From NCBI GenBank assembly GCA_963978905.1, contig OZ022258.1, positions 57,582,591 to 57,646,590 on the forward strand: a stretch of 64,000 nucleotides of DNA. The letters run 5' to 3'. How positions within the stretch are numbered: the first letter of the stretch is position 1; each line of letters starts with the position of its first letter. The DNA comes from Trichostrongylus colubriformis. Lineage: Eukaryota > Nematoda > Chromadorea > Rhabditida > Trichostrongylidae. The position numbers and the translations under genes were made by a program. The notes under the pieces are model-generated. The model was not told the origin of the DNA. It was given only the letters and a program-made list of their open reading frames with translations, and made no database searches. This document shows, piece by piece, positions 21,573 to 32,522 of the stretch.

Positions 21573-23479
21573 AACAAGTTTAAAGCCCGGAGGGGGACGA
21601 TGAGAATGTAAGATGCTAAGTAACAATTGCACTGCAAAAGCCAACAGAAGGGCACATACTTTTACGTGGTCGCAAGTGCACTAGGTCTGTTGAGGTATGG
21701 TGCCTAATGGCCGACCTATAACGCGCGAAACGACCCTCATGCTAGACGCTACTCAGTTTATAAAAAACGCTTTGTGAACTGGTCTCAGCTATCGCTCTTG
21801 CATTTCGAGAGGAGATTATCCGAACGGTCTGAAGTGAACCTTTCCACCCAAGTTTTCTATGAGGTGATGAACGAAAGTTGAAAGGACATAGAACGTTAGC
21901 GGAACGTGCTATGTGAAGTTGAACTATTCCCAATGACTCTTGCTCATTCAAAAGGAGAACATTAGCGCTTACCAATGTGTAAGAGAAAACTCTGAATCAG
22001 CGTCCAGTCCTGGTTTTTTTGGTGACTTACGACGCAGACGTCGACCAAATAATAATACGCTTCGGGACCACTAGCGACTCTTCGCTCAACTGGAGTATCG
22101 GCCAGTACAATAGGCAGGTAGTACACGTAGGAATCCTGCCGGATCTTGGCTCACGTCGCGAATCTTAAGAAACGGTAACAGTTAGCGATGCCAGGTAAAA
22201 AGCTGGACCTTGTGACATGGTGCGAGTTATCTGAGCCGAAAAGTAAGCATTTACATCATATAAACAGAACAAGTTGACAAACATTGATCACACTTGAAAT
22301 AACCCCCTGCCCGAAGGACATTGATCGAACTCCGGATCAACTCGCCGGTCAGCGTCCTTTGCCAGTATCCTAGCGAGACCAAACTCTACTCATGAAACCC
22401 ACAGAAAATTCGCATGGACACAGTAAAGATAAAATAGCGAGTTCTCGACCTATACGCTCCACCTTGTGTGCGAACGACCGCACAGTAATCGAACAGTACG
22501 ATACATGAACAAATATGGAATGCGGTAGATTGAACGCATTCTGCGCAAAACAGGACCGCATCGGGGCGTAAATAAGGGTATTAAGGATAGTGAGTTTATA
22601 ACGTCTTACAGCTGACGGTGCCGCCTTGAATGGAATGCAGAGGATTGGAAATAACGAGATAATCCGAACCACGAATAAGACCGGTGCACTTAATCTATGC
22701 GGTGGTGGCATAGAATGCTGTGAAGCGCGTAACTGAAATCACCCAATATTCTTAGTATTAGATAACCTTCTTTGAGGTAGCCCTCGAAGAAAACTTTTCG
22801 CAGCGACTAGTGTAACCTTTGCTGAAATTGAGCACCAATGCCTTTCAAGACGAGCGCGAGAACCTGCACGAAATGGAATGGAATGTTGGAGTCAGAAATC
22901 TGACTGCAGTACGTCAACAACAAAAATACAATCGTGCACGAACTACAAAAGTAGCTGATGGACGACCACCCGTCCGATCATATTATCGTGCGTTGCGCGA
23001 ACCAAGTGAATATTTGCGTCTTGAACCTAACGAAACACTTTGACAAATACAGACCTAACCGCAGTCTCTTTCTAACAGACAGCTGGCAAACGGTGGTACA
23101 AGGTACCTTCACTGGGCGTCCCACCGAGACCATGTACCTTCGCATAAACGACACAAATCCTAATATGAGAGATCTACATACAATGCTTGAACCGCTACGA
23201 CACAATTTACCCAAACCGGCACGTCGTATCTAACAAGAAGGTACCATGTCCTTCTCTGTAGTGGTACAACGTACCTACGCTGTATAGTGGATGTCCGCCC
23301 AGGGCGTTAGCAGCGCCCAGCGTTAACGGAGAACACTGATACGCTGTAAATTATAAGTTATGCGATGTCTTACCTCGACCTACAAAGCCCAGCCGGTACC
23401 TAGCGATACACCCAATCGAACCCACTGAACCTTGAGTGCTGCACGTTCCTCCGCTGTATGAGGTTGTAATATAGGATAC
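21573..23479. other. Gene-free stretch between the two 188-bp repeats, left part
   Basis: Only overlapping open frames without splice support (for example plus 22819-23043 and 22958-23233). No motif recognised. Composition differs from the flanking region, with few long AT tracts. Confidence 0.4.
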
Positions 23480-24240
23480 AAAACTACATCAACTTTCCGA
23501 TAGCACTGATCGCTATGACATGAGCTCTGTTCGACAAACACCGATCGAACGCACTGAATCGAATATGTGTCATGCGTACCCGCGCCGCATAGCTACTAGT
23601 AAAGGATCTTGAGTGATATGGTACAAACTCATCAAATTTTTCGGAAACGCCGATCGAAATAACCTAGACTCTGTTCGACATCGATCGAACGCACTCCAAG
23701 CTCTGTTTGACGAACACCGATCGAACGCCCTTAATCGAATATATATCATGGGACCCAGAGAGGATAAGAATATCGAATTTTTCCGCTTAACCTTATCGTA
23801 ATAACGTAAGTTCTGTTCGACGAGCACTGATCGAATGCACTCTACGCTCTGTTTAGGATCACTGTGCACTGAACCGAATGTCATGCGTACCTGTGCCGCT
23901 GAGCTACTAGTATAGGAAACCATCGAACTTTTCGATAATGCTGATCGAGATAACATAAGCTCATCGACGGACACCGATCGAATACACTCTACGCTCTGTT
24001 CGACGAACACCGATCGAAGGCACTGAGCAGAATATCATGCGTACCTACGCCGCATGCTGTATTATCTTATGTAATACGATAGAGGATACGAAGCCATCGA
24101 AATTCTCGATAACGCTGATCGAGATAACATAAGCTCTGTTCGACGAACACCGATCGAACGCACTGAAACGAATGCCTATGCTGACGCTGATTGAATGACT
24201 TAAGCTATGTTCGTCTAACACCGACTTATTAAACACCGAT
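23480..24240. repeat. Degenerate tandem repeat (CGACGAACACCGATCGAACG units)
   Basis: The phrases GTTCGACGAACACCGATCGA and TCGATAACGCTGATCGAGAT recur with variation at least six times, in units of roughly 100 bases. The long minus-strand frame at 23570-24010 is a by-product of the repeat. Confidence 0.75.
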
Positions 24241-24257
24241 TAACAAAGGCACAACGT

Positions 24258-24495
24258 ACTCTTATTAAGCGCTCAACAGGTACCGCGTACCTTCACTCAG
24301 CGTTCGGCAAGTACCGCGTACCTTCACATAGCGCTCAACAAGTACCGCGTACCTTCACTCAGCTTTCACTCAACAGGAACCGCATACCTTCACTCAGCAC
24401 TCACTCAACAGGTACCGCGTACCTTCATTCAGCACTCAACAGGTACCGCGTACCTTTACTCAGCGCTCAACAGGTACCGCGTACCTTCACTTGAA
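24258..24495. repeat. Satellite-like tandem repeat of about 33 bp
   Basis: At least seven copies of GCTCAACAGGTACCGCGTAC followed by CTTCACTCA. GGTACCGCGTACC is itself palindromic. Confidence 0.85.
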
Positions 24496-24529
24496 CCCCA
24501 ATTTTTTTTTTTTTTTTGAACTCCGGATG

Positions 24530-24561
<32 letters not shown>
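24530..24561. repeat. Poly(T) tract
   Basis: About 31 consecutive T, with a shorter T run at 24494-24508. Could mark the reverse-strand poly(A) tail of a retroposed sequence, but no such sequence is recognisable beside it. Confidence 0.7.
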
Positions 24562-24562
<1 letters not shown>

Positions 24563-24601
24563 ATGATGCCCCAACTTCAAATCAAATGACGCCATGTATC
24601 C

Positions 24602-24735
24602 TACTTTAGGGAGTAATAGTAGCACTTTAGCTACATCTTAGAATTTGTCCCACTTTAGGGAGTAATAGTAGCACTTTGGCTACATCTTGGAACTTGTCCC
24701 ACTTTAGGGAGTAATGGCAGCACTTTAGCTCTTGG
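24602..24735. repeat. Three tandem copies of a 49-bp unit
   Basis: The unit CACTTTAGGGAGTAATAGTA followed by GCACTTTAGCTACATCTT occurs nearly identically three times, the last copy truncated. Confidence 0.8.
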
Positions 24736-25359
24736 AACTTGACTTGCATGGCAATGGTTAGCCGATAATAGAAGCTAACTATGGAAGGATGCCTAACAAA
24801 ATCTGCCGAAAAATATAAAAACGAGTCGTTTGTTAAGTGAAAGAGGCAGTGATACAGCACTCCCTCTAAATACGAAATTGCTGTGAATAGTAGAAATGAG
24901 AAGCCTGATAGCTCAAAAAGCGAGAATTTTGAACCGGAAAACATTGTTGGTACACTAATGCCACCTTTATACCAATATGGCCTTATTAGCTGCTGACAGC
25001 CCCTCCTAGTCAATGCACAATAATAAAGCTCAATAAAGCATGGCACCAATATATTCCCCACAAAAAGATTGGAAACGAAGAAACGTCTACGGACGAACCG
25101 TCCAAATGTGTACATATGCTACGAACTGGGGGATAATGTGTTGTACCGAACAATGCTAACAACATGAGAGAAAATGAGGTTCCGCCACCTTAAGGCCAAA
25201 ATGGCGAATGAGGAGGCTATACTGAACTAACGAAAGGTTATAAGCCCGACTGAATGTGAGAATGCCGACAATACAACGATGACATTTACTTATTGGTGTA
25301 ATATTGAAAGCTTGTAACAAAATGGAAACTTTTACTGCAACCAGATGTGCGACACGACC

Positions 25360-25547
25360 AGTCAACAAGTATTACGAAAGCCGGAATGGGGGACATTCTC
25401 CGAGAATGTCCGGGTCAGAGCTGCCGCGACGCAAACGCGTCGCCGTGACTTCGGCATTCGCCTAGTCACGCTGACCCGTTCTACAGCTCCCGTCCGTACG
25501 GGAGCCCGCCTTGCCAGGCGGCCGTTGCGTGAGCTACAAAACTCCAC
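25360..25547. repeat. 188-bp hairpin-rich GC-rich segment, copy 2
   Basis: Identical to 21326-21513, same orientation. The flanking bases differ immediately on both sides, and no target duplication is evident. Confidence 0.7.
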
Positions 25548-27269
25548 ATTCGTGGCTACTGTTTATCGCTAATTTCGTTTTCAACTATTTTTCGTCCAGT
25601 TCGAGTACTTTTAACTCTTGCACTGAGACCAATCGTCCGTAATACATTGACCTTGGGTTTACCAGGCGTGCAACAGAAATATATCACTGACTGGAATTCC
25701 ATTCGGCACTCACGTGCACAAATTAGTCTTTTTAACTTAAAGGCAACGTAGTTTACCGTTTTTGATGGAAATTTCTCTCAGCTGTCCACTTACATCTGAA
25801 CACTTATCAAACCCTGTTCTTTAATTACAAATAAATAGGCAAACGCTGCCATTGCAACAATCGCCTATTTGCAGAGCTGTCCTCGAATCGATCGACTAGA
25901 GTGCAGCCGCGGTTCGATTCTTCACATTTTTTCGTTCTGCTGCATGAACACAATTGTTCGAGAAGCTTATGCGCTCAGTCTGTGTTTATGTCTTTCTACC
26001 AGCAGTTTGCATTATATTAACAAAGTGATCCTTGCAGTCTGCTTGAAATATTGCGAAACTGCCTTATAAGCCCACGATAATGCGTCATGATAAGCATAGG
26101 CAAGGTATTTCTTCAAGTTTTAGGTTTATGCGGGCTTGAATTTCCATGTTGAGTGTTACTTTGGTGCGGTGAATTGTAAACTAGCGTTTGAATAGCCGGT
26201 CCTTTTAGGTTTTTTTTTCTTCAGCGACTAGCTACTTGGCTTTTTGTGTGTCACTGTCACTTGTTTTTCGCGCCGCTGTTTTTTATCGCTTACATACCAC
26301 TTCTGTAAGTGTAGCTACTCACATGGCTTCCAATGAACTGTTCTTTGCTGTTTTATCTAATTCCTTCGGGAATGAGCACTAGTCCATATGCTCTAGGCGG
26401 ATCGAAAAAAAGACTGGAAGGCGTCGTGATTATAGGATTGTTTTCTTGTTTTGAGCATTCGTCGCTGTTCTTGTTAGCGGCCTGCACTCTTCCCTACCAA
26501 AGCGACCCTTTTATTTGCACACATATTCATTGACCTTCACGAAGTCCCTTTTATGATTCTGAAGATATGCCGTCGTCAGCCCGCTGAGCTAGTTTACCGT
26601 CAGCTTCCGGTCTTCTTCATTTTTTGTTTGTTGCTGTCAGTCAGAGCTTTATAAATGTATGGCTCGCTCATTGAGTTGGGCCGTTCTTCGGTTTTCTTAG
26701 GCCGTTGGCACTTTGCGCAGCGACGCCGGTACCGGCGTCAGTGCGCAAAGTATGGACGCGGCCGTAGTCATTTCTTCTTTTCCAGATTAGCATTTCTTCG
26801 CCCCGCCCTCCACCCACCTACCCTCCCACTTTATGAATTCCATGCAGCAGGTTTCATGCTTTTCATCCTTGCTTTCTGTTCATTCATCTAAGTCTTCTCA
26901 GTTTCTTCTCACGTCCACCTGCACTTTTGCATACACCGTAGCATGAGTCATCGTCTTCCCTCGCCCCTTAATTTCGTCACCTTCCCAAGGGTAAACGGTG
27001 ATGAGTTGCGGTGTAGTTGCTTGGTGGACAGGAATGCGTGTTCATGTTCCTATACGTCAGAGCCTCTCATTCGAGTTGAGATGCCAGAGTGTATTGGATG
27101 ATTTGTTGTCACACAACCCCTTATGTTTTTTGAATAACGCCGCTTTGGTACCTGCGGTACCGGCGAAGCACGGCGGCAGTCTGGCGCCAGCCGTAAAGTG
27201 TGAAAACGGCCTATGCATTCAATTGAAAGCAGCTTTAGTTCTATAAAGGTGTTGATTGATGCATACAAG
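25548..27269. other. Mostly non-coding stretch upstream of the SRD5A3 gene
   Basis: No phase-consistent exon chain. A family 2 hairpin lies at 26700-26763 and a GC-rich fold near 27133-27212. Short plus-strand frames at 26333-26533 and 26655-26891 lack support. Confidence 0.45.
26700..26763. repeat. Hairpin element family 2, dispersed copy
   Basis: GGCCGTTGGCACTTTGCGC and GCGCAAAGTATGGACGCGGCC are imperfect inverted ends around CGACGCCGGTACCGGCGTC, itself palindromic. Confidence 0.6.
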
Positions 27270-27468
27270 AACGAATATCCAGGACGGTCACCCGATTCCC
27301 GTTGCTCTAGCCGTCTGGGGCTCTCCCAAATTTGCCTAAGCCCTTCTAGGGGAGGAGCCTTTTGATGGGAGGAGCGTGCCCTGTGGCCGTCTGGGGCTTT
27401 CCAAAATTACATTCTCTTTGGTGTCAGGGTGACGTCAGGGAAACGGGTGACCGTCCTGAATTTTCGTT
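27270..27468. repeat. Inverted-repeat element about 200 bp (CCAGGACGGTCACCCG)
   Basis: The left end AACGAATATCCAGGACGGTC is matched by the right end GACCGTCCTGAATTTTCGTT. The core has two direct copies of GCCGTCTGGGGCT. Both flanks contain TGATGCAT at slightly different distances, so no exact target duplication can be read. Confidence 0.65.
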
Positions 27469-27840
27469 TCTGTTTGATGCATCCAGCACATTAGGATTCT
27501 TTACACCCGCACTGTCGAATGGCTGGCACTATACGTGATCCATGCGTAGTCCGCGAGTAGTTCTTCGCCCCGTCCGTGTCGCGAGGTCCAAAAAAGCGTC
27601 ATCCGATAACGTCAGCCGTGGTTGGAGGCCTTGGTAATCTATCTTCCAAACAGAATGAATGCATGGTTGTGCCACGTGATCGTATTTTTCTCTGCGTGTT
27701 TGATCTCCTTACTCTGTTTCAATTGAATTTTCTAGTATATTTTGCTCGTTATGCCATGAATTTCTTTCTGTGCTTTGTTTCTTCCACCGCTTTTGCCTCT
27801 TCGCTTCTACTATTTAAATGATTCAGACGATGACAACAGT

Positions 27841-27849
27841 TTGTTTCAG
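27841..27849 (+). promoter_or_regulatory. Probable spliced-leader acceptor of the SRD5A3 gene
   Basis: TTGTTTCAG lies three bases before the ATG at 27853. With no upstream coding exon in phase, this is the usual arrangement for spliced-leader addition in nematodes. Confidence 0.65.
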
Positions 27850-27852
27850 ATA

Positions 27853-30800
27853 ATGGTGCCATTGCTGCCGTTTTATTTGGTATCACTCACGCTGGGACTC
27901 TCTTTGGCATGCATATTAACTCTATTCTTCCCATCATGCCCTACCATCATACCTGCACTGACAACCTATGGTGTTTCAGCTCTTTATCTCAGGGATAAGA
28001 TTCAGTTTATACGGGCGATTTCTGTACCAAAAAAGTTTGTATTTTCTTTTTGATTGAGTCACTTTTACAGATGATGGCTTTATTTCAGGTGGTTTTGGCA
28101 CTTCTATCTGTTAGGATCGTTTTGGGCTGCATCATGGCTGCTCTTCTGTGGTGCTGTTTCGTATGACATGACAGCCCCTACGGACTCCTTGAAAAAGTTT
28201 CTTCGTCTTTTCACTCCAATAAAACCGCAACGTGGGTCGAATTTGCTTGCTACATTTTACTTGGTTCGGATTCTACTTTTGCTTGGCGATATTGAGAAAT
28301 ACGAGTGTCCTTGATTTTTTTCAGACAACTGGTCCACTACACTACTTGCTTCGGGTCTTGTTCTCTTCCATGTTGTGCGAAGACTTTGGGAGTCTGTAGG
28401 TTTCTAACCTATCACTCTTATGATGATTGTTGAAGTCTTTTTTTTTTGTTTTGTTTTTGTTTTGTTTTGTTTTGTTATATCTCAGTTTTTAGCTATGCAT
28501 TTCTGTTTACTCGGACACTACGATGAATTTATTTCATTATGTGGTAGGACTTATTCATTACACTATACTTCCACTCACTATCGTATGTGAATCGAAAGGC
28601 ATTGCCGACAGCAGATACGGTAAGAAGATACTAATTTTATCTGCAACCGGCTGCTAATCTGCCACCATGAACAAGACCGTTGTGGTAGCCCACATCAAGG
28701 ACAGATTTTGATCGAAATTTTGATACTATTAGATTTGTTGGAACTATCCGGCTATTACAACCTCAGTGGGGGTCGATTGGGGCAAAAAAATTTTTTTGCT
28801 AAAACTTTGCCTACAGGGGTAATTGAGGCCCCTGATCACGAATGTCACATTGGTTTTTAACGTTGGCGCCATTTTGGTGCAAAATGGCATAGCGCCAACG
28901 TTCAAAACCAATGTGATATTCGTGATCAGGGGCCTCAATTACTCCTGTAGGCAAAGTTTTAGCAAAAAAAATTTTTTTGCCCCAATCGACCCCCACTGGG
29001 GTTGTAATAGCCGAATAGTTCCGATTTGTTCTGATTAATGCAAAAGCAGCAGCATGTCTGAAAACGGCAGGAAACGGCTCCGCTTGTGAAAGGAGACGGC
29101 TGACTCGATCTTACTAAAGGAGCCTAGTTTATGGATGGTTATAGGTCTGGTATTTACTACGTCTGCGATATCACCTTCTCAGTGGTTTGGAGTGGCGCTC
29201 TTCCTTTTTTGTAATCGAGAACAGCACTCCATTTCCAGGGATATAGCTGCACTGAGGAAAGCACCAGATGGTTAGTTAGTTTCGTATTTCACTATTTATT
29301 ACTCCATATCATGTTTCTCTACAGCAATGCTGTTTCGATAGGTTCAGGACTTATTCACAATTACGCTCATGGAATTTGTTATGGAGGCTGGTTTGATTAC
29401 GTGTCATGCCCTCACTTTCTATTCGAAATCGGCATATATCTCTCACTTTGGATGGTACTTCCAGGCGCCTATACTTTCAAGGTTTGTTTTTCACTTCGTT
29501 GAAAATTGGTACTGTTTTCTTAGAGTGAACTCTTCCAGCGCTTTCCATGCATCTTTCCAATCGGTACCCCATTTGCACTAACTGCCTTCCCAGTCTTCAT
29601 CCTCCCTAGCATGAGGCGGACCTCTCCATCCGTCCAAGAAAAGATTGGTCCAGCCGTGGCCTCACTTTCTGGGTTTTCGTTACGGGGAAACTATTCATTT
29701 AGAAGCCCATCGAAGTATTTCTGCCATCTCCTTTGCTTCCTCGGGATTACACCGGCACTGCATTTCTCGAGTGTGGCTTTGGCCAGCCTGAAGACGATTT
29801 TCTGCCTCCTGTTCTTTAACTTCTCGTACAAGGCATCCATTTCCGTGTGCTTGGCTTTGACTATGGTCATGACGAGCCTCTTGCAACTTCTAATGTGACG
29901 AGGTCTTCTGGGCTCCGCGTTTTATGTCAGGGTTTCTATGTTTCTTTCCGTTTCGCTGAACCTCCTCGTTCCAGAACCACGCCGCTGCCTTTCCTCTGAA
30001 TCCACCTCGAGTTCACCCAGTGTTTCTTTCGCGCATCGCAGGATGACCTTTAAGGCCCTGTTTCTGGTTTATAGGGGTCTAGAAGACCAGCCCATACTGG
30101 TCCTTTTTAGGGTCATCCCTCTCCATTATGTGTAGATTCCACCATCGTATCCTATGCTCAGTTTTTACCTTTGGTTTCTTGGGAAGCTCTATGACAACGT
30201 CCACTGGGAGAGGCCTGGATAGCCGATTCCTCACCAGGTAATACCAGGTAGTACCTATGTTCTTCATACTTTTGAGGAACGGTTTCCTCACGAGCATATG
30301 GTCTATTCCCGTCTGCCTTCGACCGCTGCTGTAGGTTATTTTCTGAGGTCCCCTTTTGCAAAGAGTACTAAGATAGCCAGGTCATGATTTGTAGTCAAGT
30401 CAATGAAGGTAGTCATTTTGCGGATTTGCCCTGATCTTCATCGAGGCTCAGATAGAACTTGTCTTTTACGTTTTCGGCGCAGCCAGCTCGAGGTGCGTAA
30501 ACTCCTCCGTGTCTATCTTTACGGCCATGGTCGTCGATCCTGTCCATTGAAGAGACACAGTCCCCAGAAGACTACTACGGCTGGGGCTACGCCGTTTCGT
30601 TTGGTGTCTTCTCCGCAGTGGAAGGGTTTGATTTCATCACCGAGTTCCTTAGCAGCCCCTTTCCACTATGTTCCCTGGAGGCATGGGACTTGGATACTCC
30701 TGCGTTTCATTAGGTCAGCTACCTCTATGAACTTGCCAGAGCATTAAGAGTTCCGATTCGAACATACTTCTTTGGCCGAGGTGGTTCACCCCTTGGCAGT

Positions 30801-31183
30801 CCTCGCATACTGAACGCAGGCTCAGGCGAGGGTTCTGCTGTCGTTTTTGTTTCAAGCGGTAAGCAGTGCTGAGACGCGCTGAAACAGATCGTAGGATTGA
30901 ATTCTGTGTATGCTAGGGGACTAAAAGTGCAAAGTGGGTGCTCCGTAATACGTTGCATCCGCAGATTCTGCCTTATGCACCGACGACCGCCTCTCCCAAA
31001 TCCTCTACATTTGCATTTTTGTCTTCTATTTTATTACATTCATAGTTATTCATATTTCAGTTCTTAGTGGTATTCGTTTTCATCAACCAAATATTCGCTG
31101 GTCTTATTACTCACCGATGGTACCGACGGACTTTCAAAGCCTATCCACTTGAACGGAAAGCTGTGATACCGTATATTTTATAG
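27853..31183 (+). CDS. SRD5A3: Polyprenol/steroid 5-alpha-reductase family protein (SRD5A3 homologue)
   Basis: Seven exons join in phase to 301 residues: 27853-28034, 28089-28231, 28325-28395, 28493-28619, 29145-29270, 29348-29481 and 31061-31183. This is close to the roughly 318 residues of human SRD5A3. Recognisable family blocks are VPKKWFWHFY (about 59-68), VRRLWES then LCISVYS at the exon 3/4 join (about 126-139), [18 protein letters not shown] (143-160), [10 protein letters not shown] (231-240) and the C-terminal HRWYRR...YP...RKAVIPYIL typical of the 5-alpha-reductase C-terminal domain. Several membrane spans are evident. The family is an ER membrane NADPH-dependent reductase making dolichol for N-glycosylation. 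The exon 6 start could also be 29342 (two extra residues). Intron 4 contains a palindromic MITE and intron 6 an antisense RTE relic. The gene converges on the minus-strand gene ending at 32523. Confidence 0.93.
28732..29030. mobile_element. 283-bp palindromic MITE with 8-bp target duplication
   Basis: The element 28740-29022 is a near-perfect fold-back over its whole length, from GGAACTATCCGGCTATTACA to TGTAATAGCCGAATAGTTCC, with a short loop near 28880. It is flanked by identical GATTTGTT at 28732-28739 and 29023-29030. An 8-bp duplication fits hAT or Merlin-type insertion. It lies in intron 4 of the SRD5A3 gene. Confidence 0.88.
29590..30770 (-). mobile_element. RTE-type non-LTR retrotransposon relic in SRD5A3 intron 6
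   Basis: On the minus strand, frames near 30760 give [20 protein letters not shown], matching the start of RTE endonucleases. After several stops and frameshifts come [15 protein letters not shown], [20 protein letters not shown] and HRIRWWNL blocks from the endonuclease/RT linker of the same class. It is antisense to the host gene, degenerate, and lacks a recognisable reverse-transcriptase core. Confidence 0.78.
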
Positions 31184-31640
31184 CTACTGTGCATAAATTT
31201 CACTCAAATGTCTATTTTTACTCATCTGTTGTTATACTTTTAATTCGATGTGAGTTTTAACATTTTCTTTGCTATTCATGCTTTTTGCGGTTGATCCTTC
31301 ATCATCTCATTGAACTTTGTAGAAACTTTGTCGTAGCTTAACGCATCTGCGTAAATTTTTCCACTTTAGTCGCTCTAGTCAGGACTATCCACAATAGTAT
31401 TGAGGTCTTTTGTGATGTTGCTGAGAGATATATAATTAGTGCCGGTGCTTTGTCAGAACTCTTTCTCATTCCATCGCTTACGCTGTAGTATTCGTAGTAT
31501 GTTCAGTTCAAACCTCGCAGTAGATTACCGACGTCATAAGAGTTTCTTGGTGAATTATGAGATGTCTATCCTTTTGTTTTCTTGTTCTGTTGAGAAACTT
31601 TGTTTTGTTTTTAGTGGGCTCAATATTGCGAGCTCATCGG

Positions 31641-31646
31641 AATAAA
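31641..31646 (+). terminator. Candidate poly(A) signal of the SRD5A3 gene
   Basis: AATAAA 458 bases after the stop codon at 31183; I noticed no earlier AATAAA on this strand. Confidence 0.4.
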
Positions 31647-32057
31647 ATGGATCCCAGCCTGTGTATTCATGGCAAAAGTATTCGTGGTTAGCTAAAACAG
31701 TCATTTTTTGTAATAACTGATTGAACCACTCTTTGAAACCATGCTAAGCCTTTGTCCAGCTAGGACATAATTTTATTAGTTTTTCTGAGATTTTTGTTTT
31801 ACGGTCGGTAAATGTAAGACTGTATCAGAGGCTCATATGAGAATTCGAACATATACGCACCACATACGCTGATATTATATATTGATTATAACATTAGATA
31901 CGCTAACCCATTCTGTATCACTGTTCAATGCGCTGGTAGCAAAACGCACCCTACGCGACCGCTCGCTCGATTTCTTTGTACTGTGGCTTTTCTATTGTAA
32001 CAGATTGGTGTAATAGAAGCACAACGTTGAATAATCAAACTTATAAGGGAAAAATAA

Positions 32058-32063
32058 TTTATT
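32058..32063 (-). terminator. Candidate poly(A) signal of the secreted coiled-coil gene
   Basis: TTTATT on the plus strand (AATAAA on the minus strand) lies about 460 bases beyond the stop codon at 32523. Confidence 0.4.
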
Positions 32064-32522
32064 AAACAAAGACGTCACAATTAGTGGCTATATGAGCCGT
32101 AATATTTACAATACACAGGACACATTAAGCGAAGTAGTAGCACAATCTTCGGAAGGGGAATCAATCCGTCTTGATGATCAGATCTCTTTTTATGAAAGCT
32201 GAAATTGTGAATTTCGGTTGGATACTGTTGCAATACTATCGATTTCAGTATGGTGCAAGGGAAATTATGAAACTTCTGGGGAGCCAGCTAGCTAAAAGAT
32301 GACTTTATATGGTCTGGTTCCTGCATCTGCTCCCGAAAAGGGATATGATAAACTCAAAGAGGCACATATTTTTATGGAAAATTTTTTTAATTCAATTTTT
32401 TTCTATTTTTCATCCCTACGAAAACTTTTATATTTGAATTGTTCGAATCCACAGGAACTGTTCGACTCAAAAGCCAATACAAAAGGAGCTGTAGCAATAC
32501 GGGGCAAATCACACGGAACGCG

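Noticed and set aside
21326..25547. LTR retrotransposon bounded by the 188-bp repeats
   Set aside because: The repeats lack TG...CA ends and flanking target duplications, and no gag-pol frames lie between them.
25869..25920. Possible tRNA from GGTTCGATTC
   Set aside because: No pairing T stem or acceptor stem can be formed.
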